From Dillenia suffruticosa (Eukaryota > Streptophyta > Magnoliopsida > Dilleniales > Dilleniaceae), in the NCBI GenBank assembly GCA_033439265.1, contig JAVTVX010000034.1, positions 16,258,501 through 16,322,500 of the forward strand: DNA of 64,000 bases. The letters are read 5' to 3'. The stretch's first letter is position 1. Each line of letters begins with the position of its first letter. This document shows positions 45,446-55,730 of the stretch, in pieces. The notes below the pieces were generated by a model. The model had not been told where the DNA came from and did not search any database. It saw only the letters and a program-made list of their open reading frames with translations. The position numbers were made by a program, and so were the translations under genes.

Positions 45446-46352
45446 AGCGCGGACCTACATAGTGCCGAGGGTGGGCAATTGTACCCTCTTAGTTTTTTAA
45501 AATTTAATTAATATTTATAATCATATTTATTTTATACCTATTTAACTATAGTCTTACCTCATTTGTCTTTTTTAAAAGTCATTGATTTGATTAAATTCTA
45601 CATAAATCTTTTCTCAAAAACTCATTATATAACAAAAACAAAATATGATATTATCATCGCATATTTTAAATCAATAAAAAAATATTTTATAGTTTTTAAA
45701 ATTAAGAAAAAAATATAAATACGATTGTAATTCTGAGAAATATTAATTTGATATTGATAACTCTACTTTGTCACTTTTTCTTTTCTCTCTCTCCCCTCCT
45801 CTCTCCTCTCCCACTCCCTCTCGGCCCTCTTCCTATCCACTTTTTTTCTTCTTTTTTCCCTTTCATCTTTTTCTTCTATCCTTTCCATTTTCTCTGGCCC
45901 TCAGCTATCTCTTTTATTTCTATATCTTTGATTCCTTTATATATATATATATATATATATATATTTTCTTCATTTATCAAATACCAGAATTTTCATTTTC
46001 CAATTTTCTCTGATTAATCACCAAATGTATATCCAAATTTGAAAAAAAAAATCCATTATTTATCCGATAAAAAATGTATATGTTTTCCACTAAAACTTTA
46101 AATTTTCAGAATATTATTGTTGTAATATTTTTTATTGATATTTTAGATTTTCTAATATAATTTTATGATTCATATTTGTTATCTGAACAAATATCTTATA
46201 ATTTTTTTACATCCCTATCTCTGGATCTTAGTTCTGCCGCCAGTAATCATGACAAGTAATGACATGATCGGGAACTCTACATTTAATCTTTGATTAAAAC
46301 TGTTGTAATAGTATTAAAACTTTCTTTAATTTTTTCTGTCGAATTGAAGACT
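45446..46352. other. Non-coding AT/CT-rich stretch
   Basis: It includes a CT-rich run at 45775-45920 and a (TA)n run at about 45940-45963. No gene is seen. The abrupt change from RT at 45446 suggests another insertion or deletion, but no boundary could be proved. Confidence 0.45.
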
Positions 46353-46843
46353 CTTTCTCTTTGATTCAATTCTTGGTTTTCATATCTCTAGAACATCCAT
46401 CCTCGTCTCTATCTTTCTTTAATTTTTCCTTCCATCTCTACCTAGTTCTCATCAGGATGTTGAAGTCAAAGTAAAAGTCTAAACACTCACTTTCTCGATT
46501 TCTTTGATTTCCCCCAATACCCAAGTACTCTTATCTCTCCCTTTGAATTATATCTTACCTCTCATTCAATTACTGATGGAGAAATCATCAAGGACCCAAT
46601 TTTTTTCTATTTATGGTTTAAACAACAGGAATTTGTGGGAATTGTAAGGAACTATGGTTGAAACCGGAGAAATCTTTATGGTTTTGAACTTGGTTCAAGT
46701 ATTTTTGCATGAACTTTCTGTCCAATTTTGGTCACTGTAACCCTATTCGTACGTTTAATTATATAAAATTCAGACGTAAACTATCACTAAGTTTTATATC
46801 CATGATAATTAACATTTCGATTCATGATAATCAACATTAAGAA
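46353..46843 (+). repeat. Direct duplication, left copy (about 490 bp)
   Basis: The segment from CTCTTTGATTCAATTCTTGG to TTCATGATAATCAACA recurs at 48135-48630 in the same orientation, with many point and indel differences. It is non-coding. It might be a pair of old LTRs, but no terminal motifs were found. Confidence 0.75.
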
Positions 46844-47289
46844 TCCTATAATTGATGAGGCATTTATTAATGTGACAAATGGAATGTATAAAAAAGAAAG
46901 TTGTCATAGAGTATTGAAACTATAATTCGAGATACTATAATTTGAAAAGAAATTTCTAATTATAATATTTGATAAGCTTTTGTCTTGTATTTTTTTTGTT
47001 TCCAATATTACGGAAATCACAAATTGATATGAAGCTTAATTGTGTCTACACAATTTGTGTACTTGCTTAGTTGGCTTGTAGTTTACAAGTTTGGCCTTGG
47101 CTTACTAAGCACGTACTGGTCTTAAGCCTGAGTTGGTTGATCATAATGGAGGCCAAAATTTTGTACATTGTGCATTACCACAAAAAGGATTTGACTCCTA
47201 ATTTTCTCACAGTCTGGTACCTGAAAATGCAAATTCAGTTACAATAACAACCAAACCTTTACTCATAAGAGGGATGGGCAAAGGAAATT

Positions 47290-47378
47290 GTTAGAAGTGG
47301 GATTTGAACCCATCCCCATGCCCTCTTTCGAGCACCAGAACTTGAGTGTGGTGCCTAAGACCACTTGGCCCTCCTAAC
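47290..47378 (-). pseudogene. tRNA-Leu(CAA)-like sequence, intronless
   Basis: The minus strand reads as a plant tRNA-Leu: GTTAGGA at the 5' end and TTCTAAC at the 3' end form a seven-pair acceptor stem. GGCCAAGTGGTCTTAGGC resembles the A-box/D-arm, the anticodon loop is CTCAAGT, the long variable arm is CTCGAAAGAGGGC and the B-box GGGTTCAAATCCC is perfect. Defects are G instead of the near-invariant T8, a mismatch in the anticodon stem, and about four extra bases before the T-arm. The copy also lacks the intron usual in plant tRNA-Leu(CAA). It is probably a retro-derived pseudogene or SINE head. Confidence 0.7.
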
Positions 47379-47758
47379 TAGTCATTTATTGTATGAATAA
47401 AAAAAAACATAAAAGTCATTGTTAGCTAAACTATAAGGATGAGTATCGTTTGGCTTTGCCTAGTCTTGCTTTAAGCCAACCATAAAAGTAATTTAATGAA
47501 AAAATTCCGACAAGACCTTGATAGCTTGGAAGATGGCCAAAAAGTTAGGGGTCAGACCAAAACCACGGTTTTGCCAAATGAAAACTTTCCAAGCTATTAT
47601 TTAGGCCAGGCTGAATTTGAGAACAGGAACATAAACCTCTCTTTTATCTTAAAAGGTACTTCAATCCAAATTTAAAATGCATCTATGATTTTTTTTTTGA
47701 GATTTTTAAGAATTGCTATCTCATTTTTACTATTTAAAGTTTCATATAACTTCTATTG

Positions 47759-47827
47759 TAGCAGCTGGGATTCAAGCCCAGGTCTCCATGGCCATGAGAA
47801 ATTCTTACCACTATATTATAGCCACTT
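47759..47827 (-). pseudogene. Second tRNA-like sequence
   Basis: The minus strand has GTGGCTATAATATAGTGGTAAG (A-box-like) and GGGCTTGAATCCC (B-box-like), with GCTGCTAC able to pair with five of the first seven bases. A CATGGCCATG palindrome sits in the anticodon-arm position. No amino-acid identity can be given. Confidence 0.45.
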
Positions 47828-48134
47828 CCGTAACAACAATGAATATTAATTTTGATAGGTACAAAATTTATTAATCATTATTCTAATGCATGGATATTAC
47901 GAACTCAAAGTTAATATAACATCAAGGCCTTAAATGATTACTAAAATTATCACTAATCTTATCTTTTTTATTCTTTCACTTCAATTTTCCTATTTTTCCT
48001 ATTAAATCTCCAAATCAAAAAATTTGTACCTAGTTGCCCTCTTCTAATTTTCTCTATGGTCCATAACTTTGATTTTGAGCTTTCCTCGTTTTATTTATTC
48101 ACTCTAGATATAGAATCCTCCTCCGCTTATTTCT

Positions 48135-48630
48135 CTTTTCTCTTTGATTCAATTGTTGGTTTTCACATCTCTAGAATAACCATGCTCATCTCTTTCTTTC
48201 TTCAAATTTTCCTTCCATCTCTCCATTGTTCTCATTAGGATATTGAAGTAGAAGAAAAAGTTGTAAAACTCACGTTTTCAATTTCTTCAATGTCCCCTAC
48301 TATTAAAGTACTCTTATCTCTCCCCCTTTAACTTGTATCTTACCTCTCATTCAATTTCTAATGGAGAGATATCGAGAACCCAAAAATTAAATTTTATTCT
48401 ATTTTATGATTTAAATAACAGAAATTGGTGGGAATTGTAAGGAAGTACAATCGAAACCAGAGAAAACTACATGGTTTTGAACTTGGTTCAAGTATTTTTA
48501 CCCATGAATTTTTTGTCCAATTTTGGCCACTTCAATCCTACCGGTGCATTTAATTTTTTAAAATTTAGATCCAGATTGTCACTAACTTCTATATCCATGA
48601 TAATTAACTCTCGCATTCATGATAATCTAC
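48135..48630 (+). repeat. Direct duplication, right copy
   Basis: It is the partner of 46353-46843. The copy ends abruptly at GATAATCTACA, where the Gypsy LTR begins. Confidence 0.75.
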
Positions 48631-48631
48631 A

Positions 48632-49453
48632 TGGGTCCTGCTCACGGCCTGGGTCGAGCTCGTGGCTGGGCCCTGCTCACGGACTGGGTCGCGCTGTGTT
48701 CGTGCGGGGAGGATTGCGCAGGGGTGCGATCGTGCTCACATTGGGTGGATTGCGCAGGGGGCGCTCGGCTCAGGCTGGGGAGATCGCACTGCAAGAGGCG
48801 TGCAGTCACACGCTGTGGTGGAAGGCGGTGCTCGCAGGAGGAAAGGCACGATCGGTCGCCGCTCACGGCAGAGGGATGCAAGGCGGCGGATTTGGGCGAA
48901 GCTGAAGAGAGAGAGAACGAAATAGAGAGAGACAGTGAGTGGGGTAGAGAGAAGACAGAGAGGGAGAGGGTAGCGGTGGCACGCGGTGGAGGAAGACGAT
49001 CGACTGTGGTGGAGGAAGATGAATGGCCGCGAAAGAGGAAAAATCAGGGAAAGAGAGAGAGAGAGAGAACGAGAGGGAAACGAAGAGACGGGATGAGAGA
49101 GAAGGGGAATTAGGGTTTCACCATAATTTCTTGGGGACGCAGCGTTTTGAAGCAAAACCATACATCTCCTCCTCGCTGTTTTTTTTTTAATAATTATATA
49201 TATATTTATGCATATATATTTTCACACCCATATTTCGTTAGAAATGCGAATTTCATAAAAATGAGGTTTATTTCGATTTGCCGAATCAGCAAATTAAAAT
49301 ATACCAAAAAATTTAATTTCAATACTCCAAAATCAAAAATCAAATTTAAATAAAAAAATCACTCTTTATATAATGAACTGAGGAATATCTCATTTATATA
49401 TATATATTTCGAAAATGGTACTCTTCTACGGATACCGCAGTATCGGTGTTACA
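48632..49453 (-). repeat. 3' LTR of the Gypsy remnant, with GC-rich half and GA-rich tract
   Basis: It is GC-rich at 48632-48890 (repeats of GCTCACGG-CTGGGTCG), purine-rich at 48900-49090, then ATTAGGGTTTCACC and AT-rich sequence. All frames here, several over 80 codons, lie in this LTR and show no domain. The bases right of it (CTAACCCCATAA) fit a polypurine complement. Confidence 0.6.
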
Positions 49454-49638
49454 TTTTCTAACCCCATAAAAATAAATTTCGTTCTCAAAACTAAAAGAAA
49501 GCAATACACTGAACAAGTGGGTGTACTGTCTCCTAATAGTCTCCTCGAGCTCCTAGGTCTCTTCCTCGACCTGGTCACTCCTGCACAAAACTCTGACCAA
49601 TGAATCTTCCATGCTCCGTAGCTTTCTGACCTATCGAT

Positions 49639-49974
49639 TCAGAATAGCCACGAGTTGAGCTGGAAAACTAAGGTCCTCTCTGACTGGCCGTCCGTCGCCA
49701 GTCGTTGTTTGAGCTCCTGAAAGCTCGTCTCACAACGATCGTCCCATAAGAACTTGACGCCCTTCGTATCAATTTGGAAAGTGGAGCAACGATCTGGGAG
49801 AATCCTTTTACGAACCGCCAATAACACCCTACAAGATCGAGGAAACTCCGTACCTCGGTCACTGTCTGTGGCTACTGGTGCATTGGTCAACCCAAACGGC
49901 ATGACCACGAAGTCGTAATGTCTATATCGGGTGCGAAATGCGGTCTTGGGCACATCCTCAGCCCTGATCCGCAA
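49639..49974 (-). pseudogene. Gypsy reverse transcriptase with the active site deleted
   Basis: The N-terminal part reads [20 protein letters not shown] and TNAP, as in Gypsy RT. It then jumps, within a few codons, to [20 protein letters not shown], a block that normally lies about 90 residues later. The YVDDIL motif between them is absent. A frame change separates the two parts. Confidence 0.75.
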
Positions 49975-50358
49975 CTAATGATATCCAGATCAAAAATTGA
50001 TTTTTGAGAAAAACATGCGCACCCTAGAACTGATCGAATAAATTATCAATACGTGACAAAGGGTATCGATTCTTGATGGAAACCTTGTTTAGTTGCCTAT
50101 TGTTACACATAATCGTAAAGTTCCGTCTTTTTTCTTCACGATAACACCAGAGCACCCCACGGCGAAGTGCTCGGATGGATTAAACCCTTGTCTAGCAATT
50201 CTTGCATCTGGATCTTGAGCTCTCTAAGCTCAGCTAGCGCCATTCAGTATGGCAGAAATAGATATGGGAGTAGTCCCTAGAGCTAAGTTAATCTCGAAAT
50301 TAAACTCCCGAACTAGTGGTAGTCCAGGTAGCTCTTTGGGAAATATATCTGAAAACTC

Positions 50359-50766
50359 CTACACCACTGGGACCTCCTCAAGCCTCGGCCCTTCCACAGT
50401 GGTGTCAATAACATAAGCCAGGTATGCTGTGCACTCTCGGTGTATCAATCTCTTGGCTTTTATCACCGATACAACACAGCGAGGTAACACTCGCCCCTCG
50501 CCTTGGAATCTCAACAATAGCTTCTCATGTCTCCGAAACTCTACTTCTTTGGTGAAGCAATCTACTGAGGCCTTATGCATGTTTAGCCAATCCATCCTTA
50601 AGATGATATCGAAATACATCATCTCAAGTGGAATTAAGTCTGCCTCGAGTATCGCATCTCTGACCATGACCTTACTCCCTCTGTAGATAGCATCTCTAAG
50701 TATCTGCTCACTGAGAGGAGAAAATGACCAATATCTCCTCATCAAGTAGCGACAAGGCTTACCCAA
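50359..50766 (-). pseudogene. Gypsy protease C-terminal part and linker to RT
   Basis: It contains FDIILRMDWLNMHKASVDCF and KEVEFRR, typical of the region after the retropepsin domain in Gypsy chromoviruses, then AKRLIHRECTAYLAYVIDT. The catalytic DTG/DSG block is expected near 50800-50830, where an SNYSYVRSVFC-like reading shows frame breaks. Confidence 0.7.
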
Positions 50767-50909
50767 CCTGTAGGCAAAAGACGCTTCTCACATACGAATA
50801 GTTCGACACGGTGTCAATAAGGACACGAACGTCGACTCCCCATATTTTCATAACTCCTATTGTGAAAAAATAAAAAAGATCTGTTGATAAATATGAAAAG
50901 ATATATGCT

Positions 50910-50940
<31 letters not shown>

Positions 50941-51221
50941 CAAAATGTATATACATACCAACATGGTTAAGCCTCTAAGGCTTTAACTAGTGATGGTGCT
51001 CAAAAGAAGGTACATAAAAGAAAATATCTCTAAACATGAGGATCAGTGGGAGGAGCACCAATAATCATGTCAGGATTCGCCTGAATGTCATCCTGCGTCA
51101 TCGCGTATACACGGGTCTGTGTTCTCTGCTGCTGTCGGGATGGTCTTGGCACTATGTTTCTCTCGGCTATCGTCCATGGAGCAGTGTGACTCAAGTGCGC
51201 AGGCGCTTTCTGTTGTCCTCC

Positions 51222-51660
51222 TCAGGGAACACTCGAGTGTCCTAAAGCCATCTGACCTCCCAATCCCAACTCAGGGCAGGTACTCCTGATGTGCCCTGGC
51301 GTGCCCTGGCTTCCCATACCGGAAGCATGTAACAGGCACCCCACAGTCTCCAAAAGGGTGGTGTCCACCACATCGGCGGCAAAAGGGGCGCCGTTGATCT
51401 GAAGTCTGAGTAGTGACACTAGGGGCCGGTACTCTAAATCCCTAAGGTCGTGATCCCTGTCCAGGATGTGCTTGTCTCGGTTGAGAAGAGCCTTCTTGAT
51501 ATCCTAACCTCTTGCCTTTCTTCGAGCCCTAGCTCGAAGAGGCCCCAGATTTCTTCTTCCTTAACTCTCTGTTCTCCCGCTGTCGGCCCTCAGCATGGAC
51601 GATCTCCTCCGCCCTAAGTACTGAGTCCACAATCTCCGCAAAGGAGAGACTAGGAGTGTT
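51222..51660 (-). pseudogene. Gypsy gag C-terminal part with zinc knuckles
   Basis: Minus-strand reading from 51660 gives SFAEIVDSVLRAEEIVHAEG, then a Lys-rich stretch, then RPFCRRCGGHHPFGDC and a second damaged knuckle near 51290-51330 (GKPGHTPGHIRSTCPEL). A frame change lies near 51360. Confidence 0.65.
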
Positions 51661-51663
51661 ACT

Positions 51664-51711
51664 ATTTTGAAAATGGTACTCTTCTACGGTTATTGCAGTG
51701 TCGGTGTTACA
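51664..51711 (-). repeat. Truncated 5' LTR of the Gypsy remnant (about 48 bp)
   Basis: It matches 49408-49453 at most positions (ATGGTACTCTTCTACGG and GTCGGTGTTACA). Gag sequence starts directly after it, so the rest of the LTR and leader is deleted. Confidence 0.7.
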
Positions 51712-51759
51712 GGGTGAATATAGTAAGGAATGATAAGTTAAAAGGAAATGATAAATAGC

Positions 51760-53200
51760 GGTAAGTGTTACTATTTTGTCGTAAATGTTACTATATTATA
51801 GTAAATGTTACTATTTTATAGTAAATGTTATTATGGTTATATAGTAAATGTTACTGTATCTTATTATCTGTTACTGTGAATATTATGGTTAGTTTAATAA
51901 TAAATATTAGTATCCTTTTATGATGAAAGACAAATAATTTTACTACGTTTCATATGTGTTATTATAATAGTAAATGTTACTATTTTATAATAAATGTTAC
52001 TATATTTTACTGTGATTATATACTAACAGTGATTTTATGTTATTATCTGTTAATTTGACTGTTGTGGTTAAGTTAATAGTAAATGTTACTATTCTTTTAT
52101 CATAAGAGACAAATAAATTTACTATCTTTCATATCCATTATTATAACAGTAAATATTACCATTTTATAGTAAATGTTATTATATTTTATTATGATTATGT
52201 AGTAAATGTTACTATATCTAATTATCAGTTAATTCGATTATTGTGGTTAGTTTAATAGTAAATATTACTATCCTTTCATCATGAGAGACATATAAATTTA
52301 CTACTTTCCATATCAATTATTATAATAGTAAATGTTACTATATTTTATCGTGATTACATAATAAATGTTACTGTATCTTATTATCTGTGAATTTGACTAT
52401 TGTGATTAACTTAATAGTAAATGTTACTATCCTTTTATCCTAGGATACAAATAAATTTATTACTTTTCATATCCATTATTATAATAGTAAATATTACTAT
52501 ATTTTATTGTGGTTACATAGTAATTATTACTATATTTTATTATCTGTTAATTCGACTATTGTGCTTAGCTTAATAGTAAATGTTACTATCCTTTTATCAT
52601 GAGAGATAAATAAATTTGATATCTTTTACATCCGTTATTATAATAATAAATGTTATTATTTTATAATAAATACTACTATATTTTATTGTGATTATATAGT
52701 AAATGTTACTATATGTTATTATCTGTTAATTGGACTATTGGGTTAGCTTAATAATCAATGTTACTGTCTTTTTATCATGAGAGAAATAAATTTACTACAT
52801 TTTACATCCGTCGTTATAATAGTAAATGTTACTAAAATATAGTAAATGTTACTATATTTTATTGTGGTTATATAGTAAATGTTACTATATATTATTATCT
52901 GGTAATTTGACTATTGTGGTTAGTTTAATAATAAATGTTACTATATAGTTTTTGCTGAAATACTAAAATTGAAATGTTAAAATAGTATATTATTAAATTA
53001 AATGTGAATTAAAATAAATTAATGTTAAAACCAGCGATTCATGTCTCATGCCGGCGGTTCATTGTAGTTTTTATAGTAAATATTATTATATTTTATTGTA
53101 ATTACATAGTAAATATTATTATATGTTTTTATCTGTTAATTGAACTATTATGGTTAATTTAATAGTAAATGTTACTATTCTTTTATTATGAGAGAAATAA
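51760..53200. repeat. AT-rich tandem repeat, unit about 160-180 bp, about seven copies
   Basis: The marker GA(C)AAATAAATTTACTAC recurs near 51929, 52110, 52288, 52446, 52606, 52783 and 53193. Each unit has several sub-repeats AGTAAATGTTACTAT. The gap between the last two markers is larger (about 410 bp). No coding capacity. Confidence 0.85.
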
Positions 53201-53219
53201 ATTTACTATTCTTTTATAT

Positions 53220-53447
53220 GCAATAATGCATGCATGGATACGCCTAGACGGTTGTACCATGGAGGCAAGCACGGCTGTGCCGCTCATGCAATAATGCATG
53301 CGTGGGTACACCTGGACGGCTGTACCACGGAATCTAGTATAGCTGTGCCGTGCATGCGATAATGCATGCGTATGCATGCCTGGATAGCTGTACTGCAGGC
53401 GGCGGTGCGGCTGTACCATGCAGGCGTTATCCATGCATGGTTTTGAA
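53220..53447. repeat. GC-rich minisatellite 1, unit about 67 bp, three copies
   Basis: Units start GCAATAATGCATGC(A/G)TGG near 53220, 53287 and 53354. Each contains GGACGGCTGTACCACGG-like and AGCTGTGCCGTGCAT-like palindromic cores. The 82-codon minus-strand frame here is a by-product. Confidence 0.8.
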
Positions 53448-53454
53448 AATTAAA

Positions 53455-53690
53455 TTATGCCAGTAGCCACATGGCCAGAGGAAGCCCTGCATCTTTAGCA
53501 AAGTCCAAGTTATTTGGTTTAAGTGCCAACAATTTCTCCTCAACAGCAGCATATTCAGCTAAGGAGCCAAATTGCTTGGGATGCTTCAATGCTTTCTCAC
53601 TGATATCACCGTAGAATTCATTGTCAACTTTTAGTTCCTTCACTTGACTGGCTACCTTTACCATCACACCAGCAATATAAATACCTGGAA
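53455..53690 (-). pseudogene. Captured exon of a quinone oxidoreductase / alkenal reductase-like gene
   Basis: The frame encodes a segment with KVASQVKELKVDNEFYGDIS, then ALKHPKQFGSLAEY and VEEKLLALKPNNLDFA. This matches the N-terminal half of plant medium-chain NADPH reductases (2-methylene-furan-3-one reductase/AOR-like; usually KVGSQVKEFKVGDEVYGDI and KQFGSLAEYTAVEE). Those enzymes reduce activated double bonds. The frame starts after a likely exon border near 53690 and ends in non-homologous residues near 53457. No other exon was found within several kb. It lies between repeat arrays, so it looks like a gene fragment carried by a transposon. Confidence 0.75.
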
Positions 53691-54929
53691 CAGTTTATAG
53701 CATAACAAGAGTTGTTACAATGCTTGAAATTGGTAACTAACTCAAGATTTGGTATAAGGAAGAGTGCATAAAAAGTTATATTATGATACTTCTCATGTTA
53801 AATGAAATATGGTTCTATAATTCCTCCATAAATAGCACCAAACAAAATATTGAAAAATGAACACATATATTGCAGTTGACGGCTCATTATAGGATGAAAA
53901 TGTTGTTGATTAACAACCATAAATGGGATAACCCAAAACATTTTCAGTGAATATCACTATGATAATTTTTACTTTAAATCATGCATCAATTATTGTATAG
54001 AGATTGAAATAGAAATCATATTTTCTCTTTAAAAATTGGAGACTTAACCCCACGTATAAAATTCCATATTTTCATTTTAATCCTTCCCTACAAACAAAAA
54101 CTAAGAAAATGTAGTTAGCCATAAAAGAAATGATTAATGATTAGTTAATCATAAAAGAAATAAATGATGTAGCTAAAATATAGACGAAAATGGTGCTTTA
54201 TTTATAACAAATGTGAATGTAAAAAAAAAGAAAATGAGGAAGCAGATTTGACCTTTGAAAGGCCTTAAACGTTAACTCATAAACGGGGAGAAAGAGTGTG
54301 TCCGTAGAGACCAACGAAAAAAACAGAACAGACAATTGAAAAACAAAGAAAAAATTGTTCTGTTGAGATAAATCACAGTCACGGACATGAGAGAGAAAAA
54401 ATATGTAACATAACATAATCAAAGAACAAATCGAAGAGGAGAAAATATAGTGAGATCTAAATCGACGAAGAAACCATCAGATCAATGCTTTGGAGAAAAG
54501 ATCAAAAGAAAGGTAGAGAAGAGAAGAGAGAGGGAGAGAAGATGAACCTCTGAGATGGGCCGAAGAGAGAAAAACCTTTGTTGATTTGTATGGAGACGAG
54601 TCGTCCTTTATCGATTTGTATGAGACGAGAGGTTATCCTGGCAGCTGATAAAGGGGCCGCTGGTAAATGGCGCATGTTTTGTAGTGCTTCCTCCTACTTC
54701 CTCCTTCTCTTTTGTATTTGGTGCCATTTCTTGGCGACAAATAAAAAAGCGCCAAAAGTTTGGCGCTAATACTATTAAGTATTGGTTTTGTTGAATATTT
54801 AGAATTTGCTATTTTCGAGAAAATATTCTCTATTAATTAATCTTTCTCCTTCTTTCATTTTCTTTTTATTTCATTAACTTCTTTCTTCTCATATTTCATT
54901 TATTTCTTTGCTTTATTTTTTACAATGGA
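53691..54929. other. AT-rich stretch with a GCGCCAAA palindrome, no gene recognised
   Basis: The purine-rich part at 54470-54560 precedes GGCGCTTTTTTATTTGTCGCC-like sequence. A perfect inverted repeat GCGCCAAA-AG-TTTGGCGC lies at 54749-54766. Short frames at 54198-54422 and 54578-54769 have no domain. Confidence 0.45.
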
Positions 54930-55730
54930 TAAGAGATGGATATATTTTTATATTTTTAATCACTCTATTTTCATTTTTCTTTTTCGTATCATGTATTGTG
55001 ATGCGGTTTGATAACAAGTGGTAAGAAAGAGTAATAACAACTACTTTCTCTTCCTACAAATGGTAACAAATGGTAAAATTTACTTTTATTCTCTATTTAT
55101 ATTGTAATGTGGTAATAATGGTAAAATGTGATAACAAGTAATCTATAACAAATAACAAATATAAACTCCACGTGTACTTTTATTATATTAACAAAGAATA
55201 AATAGACGTAACAACTGGTAAAGTAATAATTATGTAAAATTTGTATAATATAATATGGTCACAAGTGGTAACAAGTGGTAACAAGTGTTTTTTAACTAAA
55301 AATGGTAAAAAAATGGTAACCATGGTAACATAGTAATAAATGTATATCAACTAATAAATGGTAATAAGTTATATTGTTTCATAATATAAATTTATAAATT
55401 TATTATAATTATGATTATTAATTTTATTTGATTAACATTATATTACTATAATTTAATATTATTATCCTATACAACTTAATTAATTATCAATATTAATATT
55501 ACTAAATAATACTACTTACTAATTTCAATTATCATGTTCTATTACTAATATCAAATAATTACTAAATTCAAGTTATAACACTATATTATCTGATAATTGG
55601 TCAATGAATTTTCAAAACTATAACACCATATTATATAAATAGCTAATTTCATATAAATTGATAATATTAATAATTTCATACTATTTAAATTAATAATATT
55701 AATAACTTTATATTGAATTGTCATATGATT
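54930..55730. repeat. Block repeated elsewhere in the window
   Basis: The part 54930-55200 recurs at about 58190-58440 (ACTACTTTCTCTTCCTACAA and TAAACTC(C/T)ACGTGTAC). The part 55370-55575 (TTATAATTATGATTAT and CTATACAACTTAATTAATTA) recurs at about 60490-60690 and 61640-61840. Confidence 0.7.

Larger units (their letters stand above)
46844..48134. other. Spacer between the direct copies
   Basis: It has two tRNA-like sequences on the minus strand and otherwise no gene. Confidence 0.5.
48632..51711 (-). mobile_element. Ty3/Gypsy remnant, minus strand, one full and one truncated LTR
   Basis: On the minus strand TGTAACACCGA...GTAGAAGAGTACC starts both at 51711 and at 49453, marking two LTR starts. 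Between them are gag, protease and RT pieces. The left LTR (48632-49453, ending ...CAGGACCCA) is about 822 bp with a GC-rich R/U5-like half. The right one keeps only about 50 bp before gag sequence. Expected target duplications do not match (CTACA against GGGTG), so the right flank was lost or rearranged. Confidence 0.75.

Noticed and set aside
45446..46240. A possible terminal-repeat element from GCGGACCTACATAG (45448) to TTAGTTCTGCCGC (46235)
   Set aside because: The ends are only about 7 of 9 bases alike when inverted, and no target duplication could be matched, so I did not call it.
48471..49161. Several long overlapping frames (up to 164 codons) on both strands
   Set aside because: They lie in a GC-rich LTR with GA/CT-rich tracts. 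Low stop frequency comes from composition, and none shows a domain.
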